Shown in pieces: positions 1 through 12,013 of a stretch of 64,000 nt of DNA. How positions within the stretch are numbered: position 1 is the first letter of the stretch; each line of letters opens with the position of its first letter. This DNA is from Adiantum capillus-veneris (Eukaryota > Streptophyta > Polypodiopsida > Polypodiales > Pteridaceae): the NCBI GenBank assembly GCA_014529385.2, contig CM043970.1, positions 69,090,567-69,154,566 of the forward strand. The letters are read 5' to 3'. Both the position numbers and the translations under genes were made by a program. The notes under the pieces were generated by a model that saw only the letters and a program-made list of their open reading frames with translations, had not been told where the DNA came from and made no database searches.

Positions 1-1899
1 TAGTACCTTGGCACAAGGGAGAAGCCCGACTTCATAAAAAATTGTCAAAGAACTTTGCTTTGTACACAAGCACTAGTTTCCAATGTAAATGTATAAACAT
101 GGAAAAAATAAACAATACTGAACATGGTCTAACCTGGTCATCCTGTTGTAACCAGTTGTCTTGAGATGTGGGAAGAAAAACTCGCTCAAATGTAGATCTT
201 CATCTCCATTGCGTGAGAGAGAGTTGGCGTGAAATATAATGTAGGCATAGGGAGAACTTTCCCAAGGGCGTGTGCTCATAGCATACCCAAAAGGGGAAAC
301 AACTTAATGTAAGAGTCGTAAATTGAAGCCTGGCTTCCTTCAAAAACAAGTGCAGTAAAAGGCCATGCATGTCTGTTTAAAGATTGCAATTTTTCCATGC
401 TTCATTCCAATCTTTAAACAAATCCACGTTTTGGTACTTACAGTATTTTCACAGGCCATGCTTGTGATGTGCATGCCTAAAGTGTATGCATATTATATGC
501 ACGTCTATTGCATATCGTAGCTATCAAACAGATGCTGCATAACCAAAAAAATCAATTGCGTACCTTATCCAGTACACTTACTGAGGAAGCTTGCTGCCGG
601 AAGAATCAAATGACTCACAAGCGAGAAGAAAACCAAGAAGTGATTTGCCGGATAATAATGTTTGGTTCACTAGACACGGTCACTGTGGATTCAACTTCAC
701 CATTTTCAATTTCCTACTGATTAGAATTGAAAGAATAATCGGCCTTGCCTATCATCGATGCCTTATAAGGCATAGGGGATGCCTGAGTTGGATCGGTTAC
801 TAGACAATCGTGCCTCGTAAAACCCTGTGTAAAGGTTATCTCTATCGGAGCCATGCTCCTTAGTCCAAATCATGGTAATGACTACCAATAGTGTACGTAA
901 TATGTTGACCTTGGCCAATAAAAGGCCATGCCGGTTGTCTTGAGGCGCTAAGGAATTGGCCCTTTCCATCAAAGTATGCAACAAAATGTAAGTGCTTATT
1001 AAAACTTTCAGAAACCATACGTGTGCATGGAGTTCTTAAAATGCACGCACCTTTGTTGCTTGATCCAAATATACCGTAGGGTTTGTAACATTTTGCCACA
1101 CAAACGGAAAAATAATGCTCACCTGCGTGATCACATGCCGCGACCTCTCGTAGGTTCTTTCCTTGCCGATTGCAGCCTTGCTTGATGTTGTATATCTGTA
1201 ATAAGTCTTGCTCACACATACTTTTAATAACAACACTCATAATGTACCTTAAGCAGCACATCGAAAACCAATCCTTGCAATTGGCTTCCTAATTGCCAAT
1301 TGCGAATGCTAGCATGACGGTTATCTGCCTTGATGCCGACATCATGCTTTGAAAACGGAAAGTCCCATTGTCTTTGATCGAGTGGTAAGGTAAAGATGTG
1401 CATAGCAACCAGCTAGGAAGATGGTGCTCATGGCGGCCCTTGATGTGCTTGAAAGCTTGTGTTTGGGCCCACCATCAAAAAATCATGCACCATGGATGCC
1501 TTGCCAAGCCTATGATGATTGCTTTTGCCGCATGATGACATGCAACATGTTGGAGCATACTTACCGCTAGTCCTCGGATGCATAGCATGGGGCCTTGCCC
1601 ATGTGTAACTGCCCTTCCATGGTCAAGGTTAGGGCACTAAAAAAAATAACTTTGAAAAACCTGTAGCTTGCATGGCGGCAGCCGACTGCGCGAGCAAGGA
1701 GACCGACAGGGTCGTCCATGCAGACCATCTCCTGGCAAGGCCATGTGACAAAAAATCCCCCCCACGGCAGCGCGAATCACGCGAGGTAAGCCGCTACCCG
1801 TTTCGTGCAGGTCCGCCATGGCCGCTTGTCTAAAAAAAGGAGCTTTCCCGCGCGGCCAGTCTTCCCCCCGGCTCTCTAGGGGCGGTGTCCCATCACCTA

Positions 1900-1902
<3 letters not shown>
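1..1902. other. No recognised gene
   Basis: I see no coding region that I can support here. Short minus-strand open stretches (73-279, 860-1261) have no motif that I recognise and no start or splice context that makes them convincing. Several short words recur loosely (aaaggccatg; caattgcc/ggcaattg), which suggests decayed repeat DNA. Confidence 0.4.

Positions 1903-1962
<60 letters not shown>
1903..1962. repeat. (GA)n microsatellite
   Basis: This is an uninterrupted GA dinucleotide array of about 60 bp. Long open frames across it (Arg-Glu or Ser-Leu repeats) are artefacts of the repeat. Confidence 0.97.
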
Positions 1963-1964
<2 letters not shown>

Positions 1965-2209
1965 ATGCAACCAAGCATGCGAGGCTTTCTCCTCCTCCAT
2001 AGCTCCTCCCTCCCCCTGAGCTATGATACCAATATAAGACCTAGGGAACTGAGACATCGCATCCTCCTCCCTACCGCCCTTTATGTAGGCCTAGCTCGTA
2101 GCCCTTGCCCTAAGTGGATCTCCAGTCCACACTGGTCCAGCCCAGGCCCTTGGCCTAGGTCCCTGACCCCCTAGGTTGGGCCTTGCCCTGTAGGACCCTT
2201 GTCCCGACA
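1963..2209. other. GC-richer intergenic stretch
   Basis: This stretch has C/T-rich runs and repeated cctagg/ggccttgccct words. It holds no gene, LTR end or structured RNA that I can identify. Confidence 0.4.
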
Positions 2210-2461
2210 CATGGTTGGCATGTTTTCTCCATTTTCTTCTTCTAAATCCCGTGTGAATTGCACCAGGGTTTCGTTTGTAAGAATTTTATTTGTGGAGAAG
2301 TTGACCACATTGACTTTGGCTCCTGTGTCAATCAACACTTGTTGATATCTGCCATTCAGAAGTTTGACATTGATTCGAACATCAATTCCTATTACCCACT
2401 GCTCATTGTTGTGAATTACAGATAGAGGAATTGGACCTGTTTCTTTTAGTTGAGGGATCCT
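2210..2461 (-). pseudogene. Retroviral-type aspartic protease fragment behind the gypsy A integrase
   Basis: Reading leftward on the minus strand past the stop that ends the gypsy A pol tail, the same frame stays open for about 80 codons. It contains LIDTGAKVNVV, the D-T-G-A active-site signature of retroelement aspartic proteases, preceded by a stretch like the beta strands that lead into that site. No flap or second-half motif (ILG) is visible, so it is a fragment. It may be a piece of a different element joined here, or a 3' domain of gypsy A. The shared frame is notable but could be chance. Confidence 0.5.
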
Positions 2462-2860
2462 TTATTGATGTAGTTTTTGTTTGTGCTTTAAAATCCTGTT
2501 TTTTGCCTCCTCCTGTGCTTGAGCTTTTGTTTTGTTCACTTTGTTTTTCTGCTCCTTTGCACCATGGATTTTTGCAAGCATCTCCGTGGTTAGTGGTAGG
2601 TTGTACTTCTTTAATCTGCAGCCACTAATCCAACTAGGCATTTCCTCTCCTTCTAATGTAGCAAGCTTAATGGCCCCACTAGATGATATATCATGAATCA
2701 CATACGGTCCATTGCCTCGCTTTTTGAGCTTTCTGGAATGTTGTTTTAGGGTATACATTAAAACGTAATCCCCTGTAGCAAATTCCTTGCTGATAACATG
2801 TTGATCAAAAAATGATTTCATGTTTTGATTTTGAACATAAATTGATGGAACTGCTTTCAA
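2462..2860 (-). pseudogene. Gypsy A pol C-terminal tail after integrase
   Basis: This stretch of about 130 codons contains GPYVI near the middle and WISGCRLKKY further on. Both resemble the GPF/Y module and the following conserved strands found after the integrase core in Ty3/gypsy elements. There is no chromodomain. It ends in a lysine-rich segment and a TAA at 2462. It is separated from the integrase core by stops in 2861-3070. Confidence 0.75.
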
Positions 2861-3070
2861 TCTAGTTTCATCTAGTTTTTTCAGGATATCTATTTGATCT
2901 CACAGCTCATGACCTATCCATTCTAGTTCTTTAGCTACCCGAAGTTTAGGGATAAGAAATTCAAGTGGTAAAATCGCTTGAATCCCATAAACCATGTTAA
3001 ATAGAGTCGTTCTTATGGACGTTTTGAATGCTACTCTATATGCCCGTAAAGCTGAATGTAGCTTCTGATC

Positions 3071-4334
3071 CTAGTCGGCTCTTGAATCACTGATAATTTT
3101 TGTGAGAATTGTCACCAAAATCTTGTTCGTGCTTTCGGCTTCGCTGTTAGCTTGTGGATGATAGGGAGATGACTTTTTATGAATTACCATGAATTCATCT
3201 AGTAAAAATTTGATCACTTCATTAATGAAATGAGTCCCTCTGTCACTCACTATCTCTATTGGTAAGCCATATCTGGTGAATATGTTCTCATACAAAAATT
3301 ATGCTGTCGTTTTTTCATCATTTTTTGTTGTAGCTTTTGCTTCAACCCACTTAGTTAGATAATCTGTTGCTACAATAATGTATTGAGCATGCGTTCGATA
3401 TACAGGAGGCGCAATTGGCCCTATAAAGTCTATTCCCCATTTGGCAAATGATCTTGCCCCCATCATTGGTCTTAAGGGCATGTCATCTTGTCCTTTAGGG
3501 GTCTTTGTCCTCTGGTAGTCAGCACATTGTTTCACATACTCTTCAACATCCACGAATAGTGTAGGCCAACATATGCCAACAATAAGGATTGCTTTGGCCA
3601 TTTTGTCAGCTGAGAAATGTCCTCCAGGTTGTCCGGAATGTTCCTGCTCTAAAATAGGAACGTATTCCTCTTCTGTTGCCCACATTCTCAATTGATCGTC
3701 CTTTCCCCTCTTGTAAAGATTGTCTTCAATCAATACATAGTTTACTGCCTTTTTAGTGATCGTTTTGATCCTTGATCTGCTCATTCCTTGAGGCAGTATT
3801 CCGTTAATGAGATAATCTATAATGTAGTTACTCCATCTGGGTGCTACAGATATTTTGAATAGAGTTGCGTGTTTTATTGACATCTGAAAAGTGCAGATAA
3901 TACATGATTTGATATAATTATGAACACTTTGTTGCATTTTCGGTCAATATACACCCATTCTCATCAATATTTGATAAGTCTGTCCATGTCCCATTGTGAA
4001 TTCCCATGGTCTGCACATGACACTGATTTAGATATAAATCATGTTCACTTGATTCAACACAAAGCCTAAGGATTTTATCCATTCCTTGTTTGTATAGCCT
4101 TCCAACCAACATTACCAATGATCTGGACGCTCCAATGATAGATGGTTGCCTCGTTAAATACAAGGATCCAATTGTCAATTGAGCAATTACACTCTCGCTC
4201 CATCTTGGAATTATGTCTATATTGAAGAGATATGCGTCTGGCAAATCATCATCAACTCTTACAAGAGCTTCTCCATGCATCATTCTAGACAAATGGTCAG
4301 CTCTCTGGTGTGTAGTTCCTTTCTTCACTACCAC
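3071..4334 (-). pseudogene. Gypsy A integrase (broken)
   Basis: This would integrate the cDNA into host DNA. The zinc-binding region (about 3520-3680) keeps two histidines (EQEH, GGHF) but reads CADYQ where CxxC is expected, so one cysteine is lost. The catalytic core shows WGIDFIGPI (first Asp), IVSDRGTHF (second Asp), SPYHPQAN and AESTNK (Glu). Stops near 3296 and a frame change near 3918-3937 divide it. The 3918-4334 part is the poorly conserved spacer between RNase H and integrase. Confidence 0.85.
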
Positions 4335-4367
4335 CGGGAAGTCAAACTCAAGCAGTATGATGAACCA

Positions 4368-5864
4368 TCATACAATCCGTCCCGTACTGCAAGGTTTGTT
4401 CACTAAGTACATCAGTGCTTGATGATCAACAAAGAACACAAACTTATTGGAAAGTAGGTAATGTCTAAACTTTTTCACAACATAGATCATTCCCAAACCC
4501 TCTCTTTTAGGGGTTGTGTAATTCTTCTTTGCACTGTTTAGTTGTCTACTGGAGTAACTGATTGGAAAATCCATGTTCTTTTCTCCAGGTTGTGCAAGTA
4601 TGCATCCTATAGCATATGCTGATGCATCTATGTGGATGTGGAATACCTTATCCCAATCCGGAGCTTTTAAAATTGGAGTGGATATCAATCTTTGCTTCAA
4701 GATTTGAAAAGCCTTTTCGCACTCATCTGTCCACTTGAATTTAGTTATTAAAGCGTAAAGTGTCTTTGCAATTATAGCGTACAAGTAGATAAATCTGCGA
4801 TAATATCCACAATGGCCCATAAATGCCTGTACCTCCTTTACTCTTAATGGTCTAGGTAATTCAACAATTACACGGATCTTCTCCATGTCCGTCGAGATAC
4901 CATTTTTGGACACTATATGTCCCAATATTTTTCCTTGTCTTACCATGAAGGCACATTTTTCAAGATTTACACAAATTCGATATAATCTGCATTTCTCAAA
5001 CACTTTTTTCAAGTGTTCTATATGCTCCATCCTTATGAGAGAGTGAACGCACAAGTCATCTATGTAAATTTCTAAGAACTGTCTTAGATATTCTTTAAAA
5101 GCATGACCCATAAGCCTCTAAAATGTGGCTGGTGCATTTGTTAAGCCAAATGCCATTACCTAGTATGCAAGTATGCCCCATTCAGTTGAAAATTCCATCT
5201 TGTGCTAATCCTTTGGCTTTATTGCTAGCTAATTGTAGCCCAAAAAGCCATCTAAGAAGCTGTAAGCTTCTCTTTCTGCCACTCTTTCTATTACATGATC
5301 AGTCATTGGTAAGGGATATTTGTCTTGAATGGTAGTAGCGTTTACCTTTTTGAGATTGACACATACTCTCAACTTTCCATTTTCCTTAGGAACCACCACA
5401 ATTGGTGAAACCCAGTCTGTATGCTCAATTTCATAGATAAACTCTACCTCTTTTAGCTTATCTATCTCCTCCTTGATCTTCTTAGCAAACGTCTCATTGT
5501 AAGTATAAGGACGTTGTCTGCTTGGTTTGGCATCACTCTTAAGGGGTATCGTGTGTTGACAAATGCTTGGATCCACTCCCTTAAGATCTTTGTACGACCA
5601 CGCAAACACATCTTTATAATTTTGTAGAGTAGCTATCAAAAGATTCTCCTCTTCTTCAATAAGATCAGTAGCTATATACGCAGGTTTTGGATCTTCTCCT
5701 GGCTCAGCTAGATCTATCCTTTTAGCTTTTTCAGGACCATCATGTGATGTCCCAGGTTCTTGCAATTCTCTCATAGGTTGTTCCACTATGGTTTTTCTGT
5801 CTTGTATGGTATACTTCTTATAATGGGATGGCACATCCACCTTGTCAAAGTTTTTGTTCTTCAT
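4368..5864 (-). pseudogene. Gypsy A reverse transcriptase and RNase H (broken)
   Basis: The N-terminal RT part (5229-5864) has WVSPIVVVPKENGKLRVCV and YPLPMTDHVIERV. The palm catalytic motif, IYIDDLCVHS, lies in the next open stretch (4368-5111), so the YxDD aspartates are intact. RNase H follows with HIHIDASAYAIGCIL and the KNYTTPKREGLGMIYVVKKF segment. Stops in 5112-5228 fall in the fingers/palm region just before the YIDD motif. One Ty3/gypsy-type RNase H is present and I see no second copy here, unlike gypsy C and D. Confidence 0.88.
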
Positions 5865-5957
5865 CCGTCTCCATTTTCGTTGTCCATATGCTTTTGAGGG
5901 TCTGTTTGAGCTTGTAATTGTACTTAGATTTTCTCTCCGTTTTGGTCATTCTAGACC

Positions 5958-6680
5958 CTATTTCCCAACCCTTATGTGTTTTAGTCTTGTCCTTTTCATG
6001 CTTGTTTTTCTTGTTGTTTTATCGGGTTTAGTTTTGATAAACTGTCCAGTGACCTTATCCTTGATACAGTCATTAGCTTTTACAAGCCTCAGATATCCCG
6101 TTTTATCATTGACAAGAGGCATGGGTTTATGCTTATTTGCTCTTGAATTCCTTGTTCTCTTAGATCTATATTGCTCTTGTCGACGAGGTTTTTGATTAGG
6201 AATCTCATAAAACACGTCCGGCTTTAATATATATTTCTTATCCGTCTCAGATTCACTTGATCTTTCGTCATCAGTGTCTATTATTGGAAACCCATCATCT
6301 AATGATGGGAGATCATCACCTAGTGAATCTATGAATTTGTCTTCTGTTCGTTTTTCAACGTCAATTTTGGAGATCTCATCAACTATTCTCTTACACTCAA
6401 TCTCACCTATTGGCTCTTCTTGATCTTCGTTTTCTGATCCTGACTCAAGGATAATGCTAGCCATTTGCAACGTTACTAGGTCATATCCTTCATTGTCACA
6501 AAATTTTGCAGGTGTGAGCTCGTTAACACATATGTCTAATGTTGACAATATCTTAGTCCATCCAAATGGCTCAAATAAGTGTTCAGGAAAAGGTTCCGAG
6601 ATATATGCTTCGTCTTCTACTGACCTTTCTAACACACACTCCTCTTTGATTAGGTCACCACACTCGGATGCTCCACACAT
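5958..6680 (-). pseudogene. Gypsy A acidic linker between protease and RT
   Basis: This is an open stretch of about 240 codons, rich in Asp/Glu/Ser in its middle and Lys/Arg near the end. It lies between the protease and RT domains in the same frame as both. I recognise no domain. By position it is the variable pol linker of a Ty3/gypsy polyprotein. Confidence 0.6.
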
Positions 6681-6749
6681 CTACATATGTGCTTTTGTTT
6701 GCAACCAAGCAGGTATTTCTTTTCCATTTACTATAGTTGAGTCAAATTT

Positions 6750-7247
6750 CTACACAGGTGTTTTTGCTACATCCCTATAGCTGTGATCTTTCATGTTGAT
6801 TTTCGTTATCAGCTCTTTATGCTTAAGGTAAATTTGATCATTTCCCCAATCTTGTATCATTTTGAGTTGACGCATTAATGGTCGTCCCAAAATAATGTCA
6901 AAGTTGTTTGTTTTTCCAAAATCCACAACGGCAAAGGTGTGCTCATAGTCAATACCACATGAAGTTACAATTATTAGCTCTAGGATTCCTAGCGGTTTCT
7001 CTACATACCCATCTGCGAGTTGTAGTTTCATTCTTGTCTTTCTGAGAGCTGGATGGCCCCATTTCTCCCAAATTTTCTTTGTAGCAATAGCAACTCCTAC
7101 GCTGCTGTCTATGATAGCTATTGTCTTTATGTCTTGATATTCAACAGGTAAGGTTGTGTTACCTTCCTGACCTTCATAGTAATCTCCAACCTTGTTTATA
7201 GGCACAAGCTGTGCTTTGGGTTGATCCCCCTGTTTCTTTTCTTCCAC
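6750..7247 (-). pseudogene. Gypsy A aspartic protease (active site altered)
   Basis: The fold is recognisable from AIIDSSVGVAI, where D-S/T-G-A is expected, and from the downstream IILGRPLM segment that packs against the active site. The Gly of the DSG motif is replaced by Ser, so the enzyme is probably inactive. It lies between the gag linker and the RT. Confidence 0.75.
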
Positions 7248-7281
7248 TATAGGGTTTGTCTGGAGAGGAATCTTTATTCCT

Positions 7282-7947
7282 TTAGCCTCTAAATGATCGA
7301 TTTCCCATCTCTTCCCATAAGTGTGGTTTGATTCTCAAGAGTTCTGACAGTGTGATGGTGCAAATTACAGGTGTAGACAACATTTCTTGGAGGCTTTTTG
7401 TGTCAATCATTTTTGGAATGGCTCTCATCCGAGATGGAACTAATCTTATCTCAGATTTAGCCTCATGCTCACCTATAAATGAAGGCAAGGTTTTCAAGGA
7501 TCGAGCTTTGCTTTCGACTAAAACCTCCATTTTTGCATCACCATACAGTGATTGTATATCTCCTGGATAAAATTCATTATCCAGGTTAATCTCAAGAATT
7601 TGTGCGGACTGTAAAGTCACACTTCTGTTCTTTCAGTTTCTAATGATTTCCCATAATGATTGTGACCATGGCTCTTCCACTTCTCAAATTGGCATCATAA
7701 TCATTGACTTGGCGTCATTAGTGGTGTTTGGTACCACTCGATGATCCAATGACAATATAGTATCAGGCCTGGGTTCATTCACTTGTTCAGATTCATTGAA
7801 CTTCAGTTTTTCTCGCTCTTTGTGAATCAACACTTCTCGTTCTGGGGCTCTAACCTCATTAGGCTCCATCAATGCCTGGGCTGCTTCAATGAGGTTTTTG
7901 CACATTTCCAAACGCTTCAATTCAACTTCCGTTTGGGGGTAAGTCAA
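7282..7947 (-). pseudogene. Gypsy A linker before the protease
   Basis: Two open stretches in one frame (7684-7947 and 7282-7620) are separated by stops. The second ends with CTITLSELLRIKPHLWEEM, a type of segment that often precedes the protease in plant Ty3/gypsy polyproteins. The frame differs from that of the protease and the zinc-knuckle part, so there are indels on both sides. Confidence 0.6.
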
Positions 7948-8008
7948 CCATCTCTTCTCTGGTTTGGTTCGTTTTCAGCGTAGCTTCATAAGCTTTCCAT
8001 AGAGCATC

Positions 8009-8572
8009 TCAAGGCTCTAGCACTTTTTCAACCAGGATTGATCCTCCTGAGGACGCTTTCCTCGGCTTGTTTTTGTCCACAACAATTCTACTTTCTCGCT
8101 CTTGTTTTAATTGCTCTTTTGTTTCTTGCAGTTCTTCTTGTATAGCGGCTTGGTTTTTAATCCTTCTGGCTTTTATTTTGTCTCGTTTCGCCTTCCAAGA
8201 TTTCCTCTGGGTTCTCACACATAAACTCTCGTTTTTTGTGGGCAATGGTAATTCAACATTTTCTTCCAAGGGCTTGTTTTTCTCTATGTCCTTGGCTTGG
8301 GCTCTGGTTATAGCATTGATTTGGATCATGGGTTCGGCTTCTGATCCACTGCTTGCGCTAGGTAACACTCCCACAATATTCACAATTGCTTTTCCCTTAT
8401 TATCTGGATTTCTTGGGCAATCTGGTAGTATGTGATTTACACCACATCCGTCACAAAATCTAAAAATTTTCACTCTTTCACCCTTGAATGGACAACTACG
8501 CTCCCAATGATCTCGACTTCCACAATTAAAGCATGGTCTAGTTGGTGGTTGACTAGGAGGAGGTGGTTCCAT
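8009..8572 (-). pseudogene. Gypsy A nucleocapsid with two zinc knuckles
   Basis: This part of gag would bind nucleic acid. CFNCGSRDHWERSC matches C-x2-C-x4-H-x4-C, and CDGCGVNHILPDC follows with C-x2-C-x3-H-x4-C. A Lys/Arg/Glu-rich, probably helical segment comes after them. The frame is shifted relative to the gag core upstream. Confidence 0.82.
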
Positions 8573-8588
8573 AGGTTATGCTGTCCTA

Positions 8589-9860
8589 TTAGGGAATCCT
8601 CTTTATTTGTAGCTTTGGTGCGCAATGGACACTGAGCGTTCTCTCGTCCACCAAATATTTATCTCTAGAGGGTTGAGCTACATAAGTTGGTGGTGCCATA
8701 TCCTCATTAATTCCCCATGGATGATAAGCTTTGTCTATGTACATCGGCGGTTCTGGTTCCGCTATGTAAGTCTCACTTGGCTCCTCGTAATAAGAAATTA
8801 GAGATGCATTGTTCATTCTTGGTGACGCTTCGTAAGGTTTAGCATACCTAATCATGGCCCTATTTTCCTATGGTAAAGGAGGTTGTTGATTCAGCACAGG
8901 TTTAGGTATGTCTGCTCCTGCTACCATATTCACATTTGGCCCGACTTGAAATCTTGAAGGAGGTGGCTAAGGTGGTCCTACTGGAGGTCCATACGGCCTC
9001 TCCCTCACATAGTTTTTGTTATAGAAGCACTCATCAGTGCCATGGTTTGTCCACTTTTGCTCTATGGCACACCATTTCAGCACTCCTCCATTCACAACAG
9101 GTGATTTTGGCTGTTGTGTGAAGCATGGAGTTGGGTGATCTCCTCCAAATATGTCACACTTCCTCATTTGAGGCTGTCTTATCACAGGATTTGGTCTCAT
9201 ATGTTGTTGCATTCTTTTTGTTACTTCCTCCATCATTTGGTCTATTGTTGGCATCAAAGGAGCGTGAGCATCCTTCTTGGTAGAGGGTTCACTCTTGACA
9301 GATGAAGAGCCACTGGCTACTGAATCAGTATCCTCTAACACTTCCCCATATTCTTTGCAGTTACCAACAAGATATAAGGCCTCCCTTGTAACCTGTTCAA
9401 ATGTGCTACAAGCTTTCAATTCAAGATCCTTTTTCAAGGTTTCATTTTTGAGCCCCTCAATGAAGAGCACAGACAATCTCTCGTCCTGTGGAAATTCTTT
9501 CCTTGGACACCTCTTGATGTATTGTTTGAATCTCAAGGAAGCTTCCTTCACTTTCTCATTTTCCCTTTGTTTAAAAGCATATATCTATGACAGAGTATTA
9601 TGCTTTATACCCCGTTTAGAGAATTCTTCCGCGAACTCTCGCAATACATTCTCAATATTTGGAAAAGTTTCAGGGTTCAAAGGTTGGAACCACGTCAAGG
9701 CTATTTCTTCCAAGGTCAGCCCAAATCCCTCATACTGAGTATGAGAATCAGTGATCTACTCTGCTCTTAAGACTTGCTTGAAGAGTGACACATGAGCATA
9801 TGGATCCCCTGATCCGCTATACTTCTTAGGTATACACTTGGCTACTTGGGATGGTCTCAT
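8589..9860 (-). pseudogene. Gypsy A gag core
   Basis: The conserved retrotransposon gag region reads LTWFQPLNPETF and later KEASLRFKQYIKRCP, with the Trp and the basic helix usual for this domain. A TAG lies in the middle, where the neighbouring residues suggest an original CAG. An open stretch at 8589-8855, rich in Pro, Tyr and Glu, joins the core to the zinc knuckles. The right end of the core is approximate. Confidence 0.75.
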
Positions 9861-9965
9861 CTGCCTTGTTTCTGCCCACATTCTCATTCTATCTAGTTCT
9901 CTGGATGCTTCACTTCTACGGTCCATACCTTTGCTACATGTTTCTACAGGAATTCTTCTTGACGA

Positions 9966-10970
9966 TCATGCATCTGCACCCCTTTCTTTATAAGACATCG
10001 GTTCTTTGGCATGACTGTCTGCAAAGTAAGTTCCACTGTCCAGGTGTGTTGTTAATGGCACTCGTGATCCTAATGATCCCATAGGTCTCACCTCAGGGTA
10101 CACTAGGTATCCCATTGATTCAGTTGGTTTCACGAGTGGATCTGGTTTTAAAGGGGTGAAATAGTAGTTTGGGAGAGGTCCTCCATAATATGTGTATACT
10201 TCTAACTCCTTTTGGTCTACATTCACACAAATACGTGAGTATTTATCAGCCATTGTTAGCTCCATGTTCCCATTTTCCACATAAGAGAACACATAAAGTC
10301 TCTTCTGATCTGTCAACTCAGTCACAAGGGGTTCTGCGCATCTGTAATAAATAGTATGCTCTCCACCATCATATTTGTATGACCCCAAGAAAGTGTTGTC
10401 AGTGTTGACCCTTGTCATGTCATTTATCCTTCTAAGTTTAAGGTTTAGTTTGTTCAGAGCAGGTGGTGCCTCCTCTGGTTCAACATCTACTTTATCTTTG
10501 GTGCCGATCATTCCCCACTTATCTACGATGCTTGGATTTTGCACAACTAAGTACATAAAACCTAGGTCATTGAAGTATCAGTCTCCTCTATAGACCACAG
10601 GAACTATATCTCTCAACTCACTAGGATGCTCTTCTATCTTTACACAATATCGTTCCATTCCGTCTTTATAGATTTTTGCGCCCACTTCATTTTCAAATTG
10701 ATATTTAAGGTATAGTAGTTGAGTCTCATGGGTTTTGTCTGAGGTTTCAGCTTCACACCCCATTCCTAAATCAAAATTAATCTTAAACTTTGGTGCAACC
10801 ATTTCAAAATAAGATAAATCCGATGAAGTATCTGAGAAACTATCCTCAACTACGGTCTCTACGGGAGTCTGCAGTTTCTGCTTTACACTCTCCTTAGTGG
10901 ATATGTTACTTACATGGTTTGCTAAAGTTTGGGTTTGAATGTTGACTTGCTTTCCTGATCTCAAAAACAT
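9966..10970 (-). pseudogene. Gypsy A 5' ORF of unknown function
   Basis: Two long open stretches (10578-10970 and 9966-10556) share one frame and are separated by a single TGA at 10578-10580. That stop could come from CGA. The protein would start MFLRSGKQ, has an acidic Ser/Thr-rich segment, then a Tyr-rich region. I recognise no domain. It lies just upstream of gag in the same frame as the gag core, so it is either the N-terminal part of gag or a separate domain fused to it. Confidence 0.55.
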
Positions 10971-11995
10971 GAAGAAATTGAAACTGAACTGATTGAATCC
11001 AAACCTATTACCTGGTGATGGAGTGACTGCTGGACTCGCATGACTACATGGGTTGTTACTTGATATGTGATCTCTACAAAAGAGTACACTTGATGGCTAT
11101 GAGATCAATGTTTCAAATTAATTGTCAGCAGATTCAAAACAAGCTTCATAATGACTTCAAACACAATTTTGCTTGCAGATTCATGTCAGTATGTCAAAAT
11201 TGGGTTTTGACAACTCCTGGTATCTTATATAACCTAGGTCTATGTGTGGGTCAAATCTATCAACTGAGGTACAACGATCGCGATCATAGTTCTGAGCCCA
11301 AATTTGATGAAACTTTAATAGCTTGTTCACTAGGCTATTTTAAGGCTATCCCCCAAGTTTTTTTTGCATTTGGATCACCAAAAGTCAAGATTTTACAATT
11401 TCTGGGTCTGTCAGGCTAGTTTTACCCAAGTGGCCTGATTTCCTTGAATTTAGATGTTTCTGGGTGTGGTTGCTTTAGAGAAACTTGTTTAGTACCTTAT
11501 CAGGAGTGCACCAGGTATTTTTTTGTACAGTGTTGACCTCTGGGTACACCTATCGCGATCGAAGTACCAGAGCCAAATCTGATGAAATTTTATAGGCTCT
11601 CTTTGACAAGTATTTCCCAGTGTTTGGTGCTACCACTTTGTGATTTGAATCAATTTCAGCTCTATTTGGTCAGATTTTCTAATTTCAAAGTTTTATGGCC
11701 TTTTTGCCAAAGTTATGGTTTTTTGGTTTTTCTGACTCTGTCTTTTGCCCCAAATCTAATTGGAATGTGATTTACTTATCCTACTCCTAAGTACAGAAAT
11801 GAAAGAACATAAAGAGATGAATCAAATAAACAAACAAGATGGATTCTGGGTGAGATTTTAGTACTCAATCAAAATAGAGAAATTTAAGAGAAAAAATGCT
11901 TTAGACACTCTCACTCACAGCTCCCTAAATCTCCTAAGAGGGGATCTAGCTAGTCCACTAACTCTAGACTCCACTAAGCTCTAAACCCCTGTCTA
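10971..11995. other. Non-coding stretch left of the CACTA terminus, with a tandem pair
   Basis: No gene is supported. By position it could hold the primer-binding site and 5' LTR of gypsy A, but I could not locate either. It contains the diverged direct repeat listed separately. Confidence 0.4.
11255..11770. repeat. Diverged tandem repeat with CGATCGCGATC cores
   Basis: Two segments starting near 11268 and 11543 (period about 275 bp) align. Each begins with ggtaca, has a cgcgatc core, then a similar gagcc-aaat-tgatgaaa segment. The core is self-complementary. Similarity fades toward the 3' side of each unit. Confidence 0.6.
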
Positions 11996-12011
11996 CACTA
12001 CAACATAACCC
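11996..12011 (+). repeat. Putative left terminal inverted repeat of the CACTA element
   Basis: CACTACAACATAACCC begins with the CACTACAA typical of this superfamily. Two other CACTA words lie just to the left (near 11957 and 11972) but only this one leads directly into the subterminal repeats. No matching right terminus was found in the window. Confidence 0.65.
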
Positions 12012-12013
12012 AA

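Larger units (their letters stand above)
2462..10970 (-). mobile_element. Gypsy A: degenerate Ty3/gypsy LTR retrotransposon
   Basis: Reading right to left the order is an unknown 5' ORF, gag, two zinc knuckles, linker, protease, acidic linker, reverse transcriptase, RNase H, integrase and C-terminal tail. This PR-RT-RH-INT order defines Ty3/gypsy elements. The coding sequence is broken by many stops and several frame changes: mostly one frame from 10970 to 8589, two other frames between 8572 and 7282, the first frame again from 7247 to 3918, and another from 3937 down to 2462. I could not find an LTR pair, PBS or PPT, so the ends given are those of the coding part. It looks older than the other LTR elements in the window. 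Confidence 0.9.

Noticed and set aside
1637-2174. ORFs on both strands across the GA array (Arg-Glu and Ser-Leu repeats)
   Set aside because: They exist only because GA/CT dinucleotide repeats lack stops. The same applies at 12180-12650, 14505-14739, 36437-36721, 42000-42260, 51611-51971 and 61558-62711.
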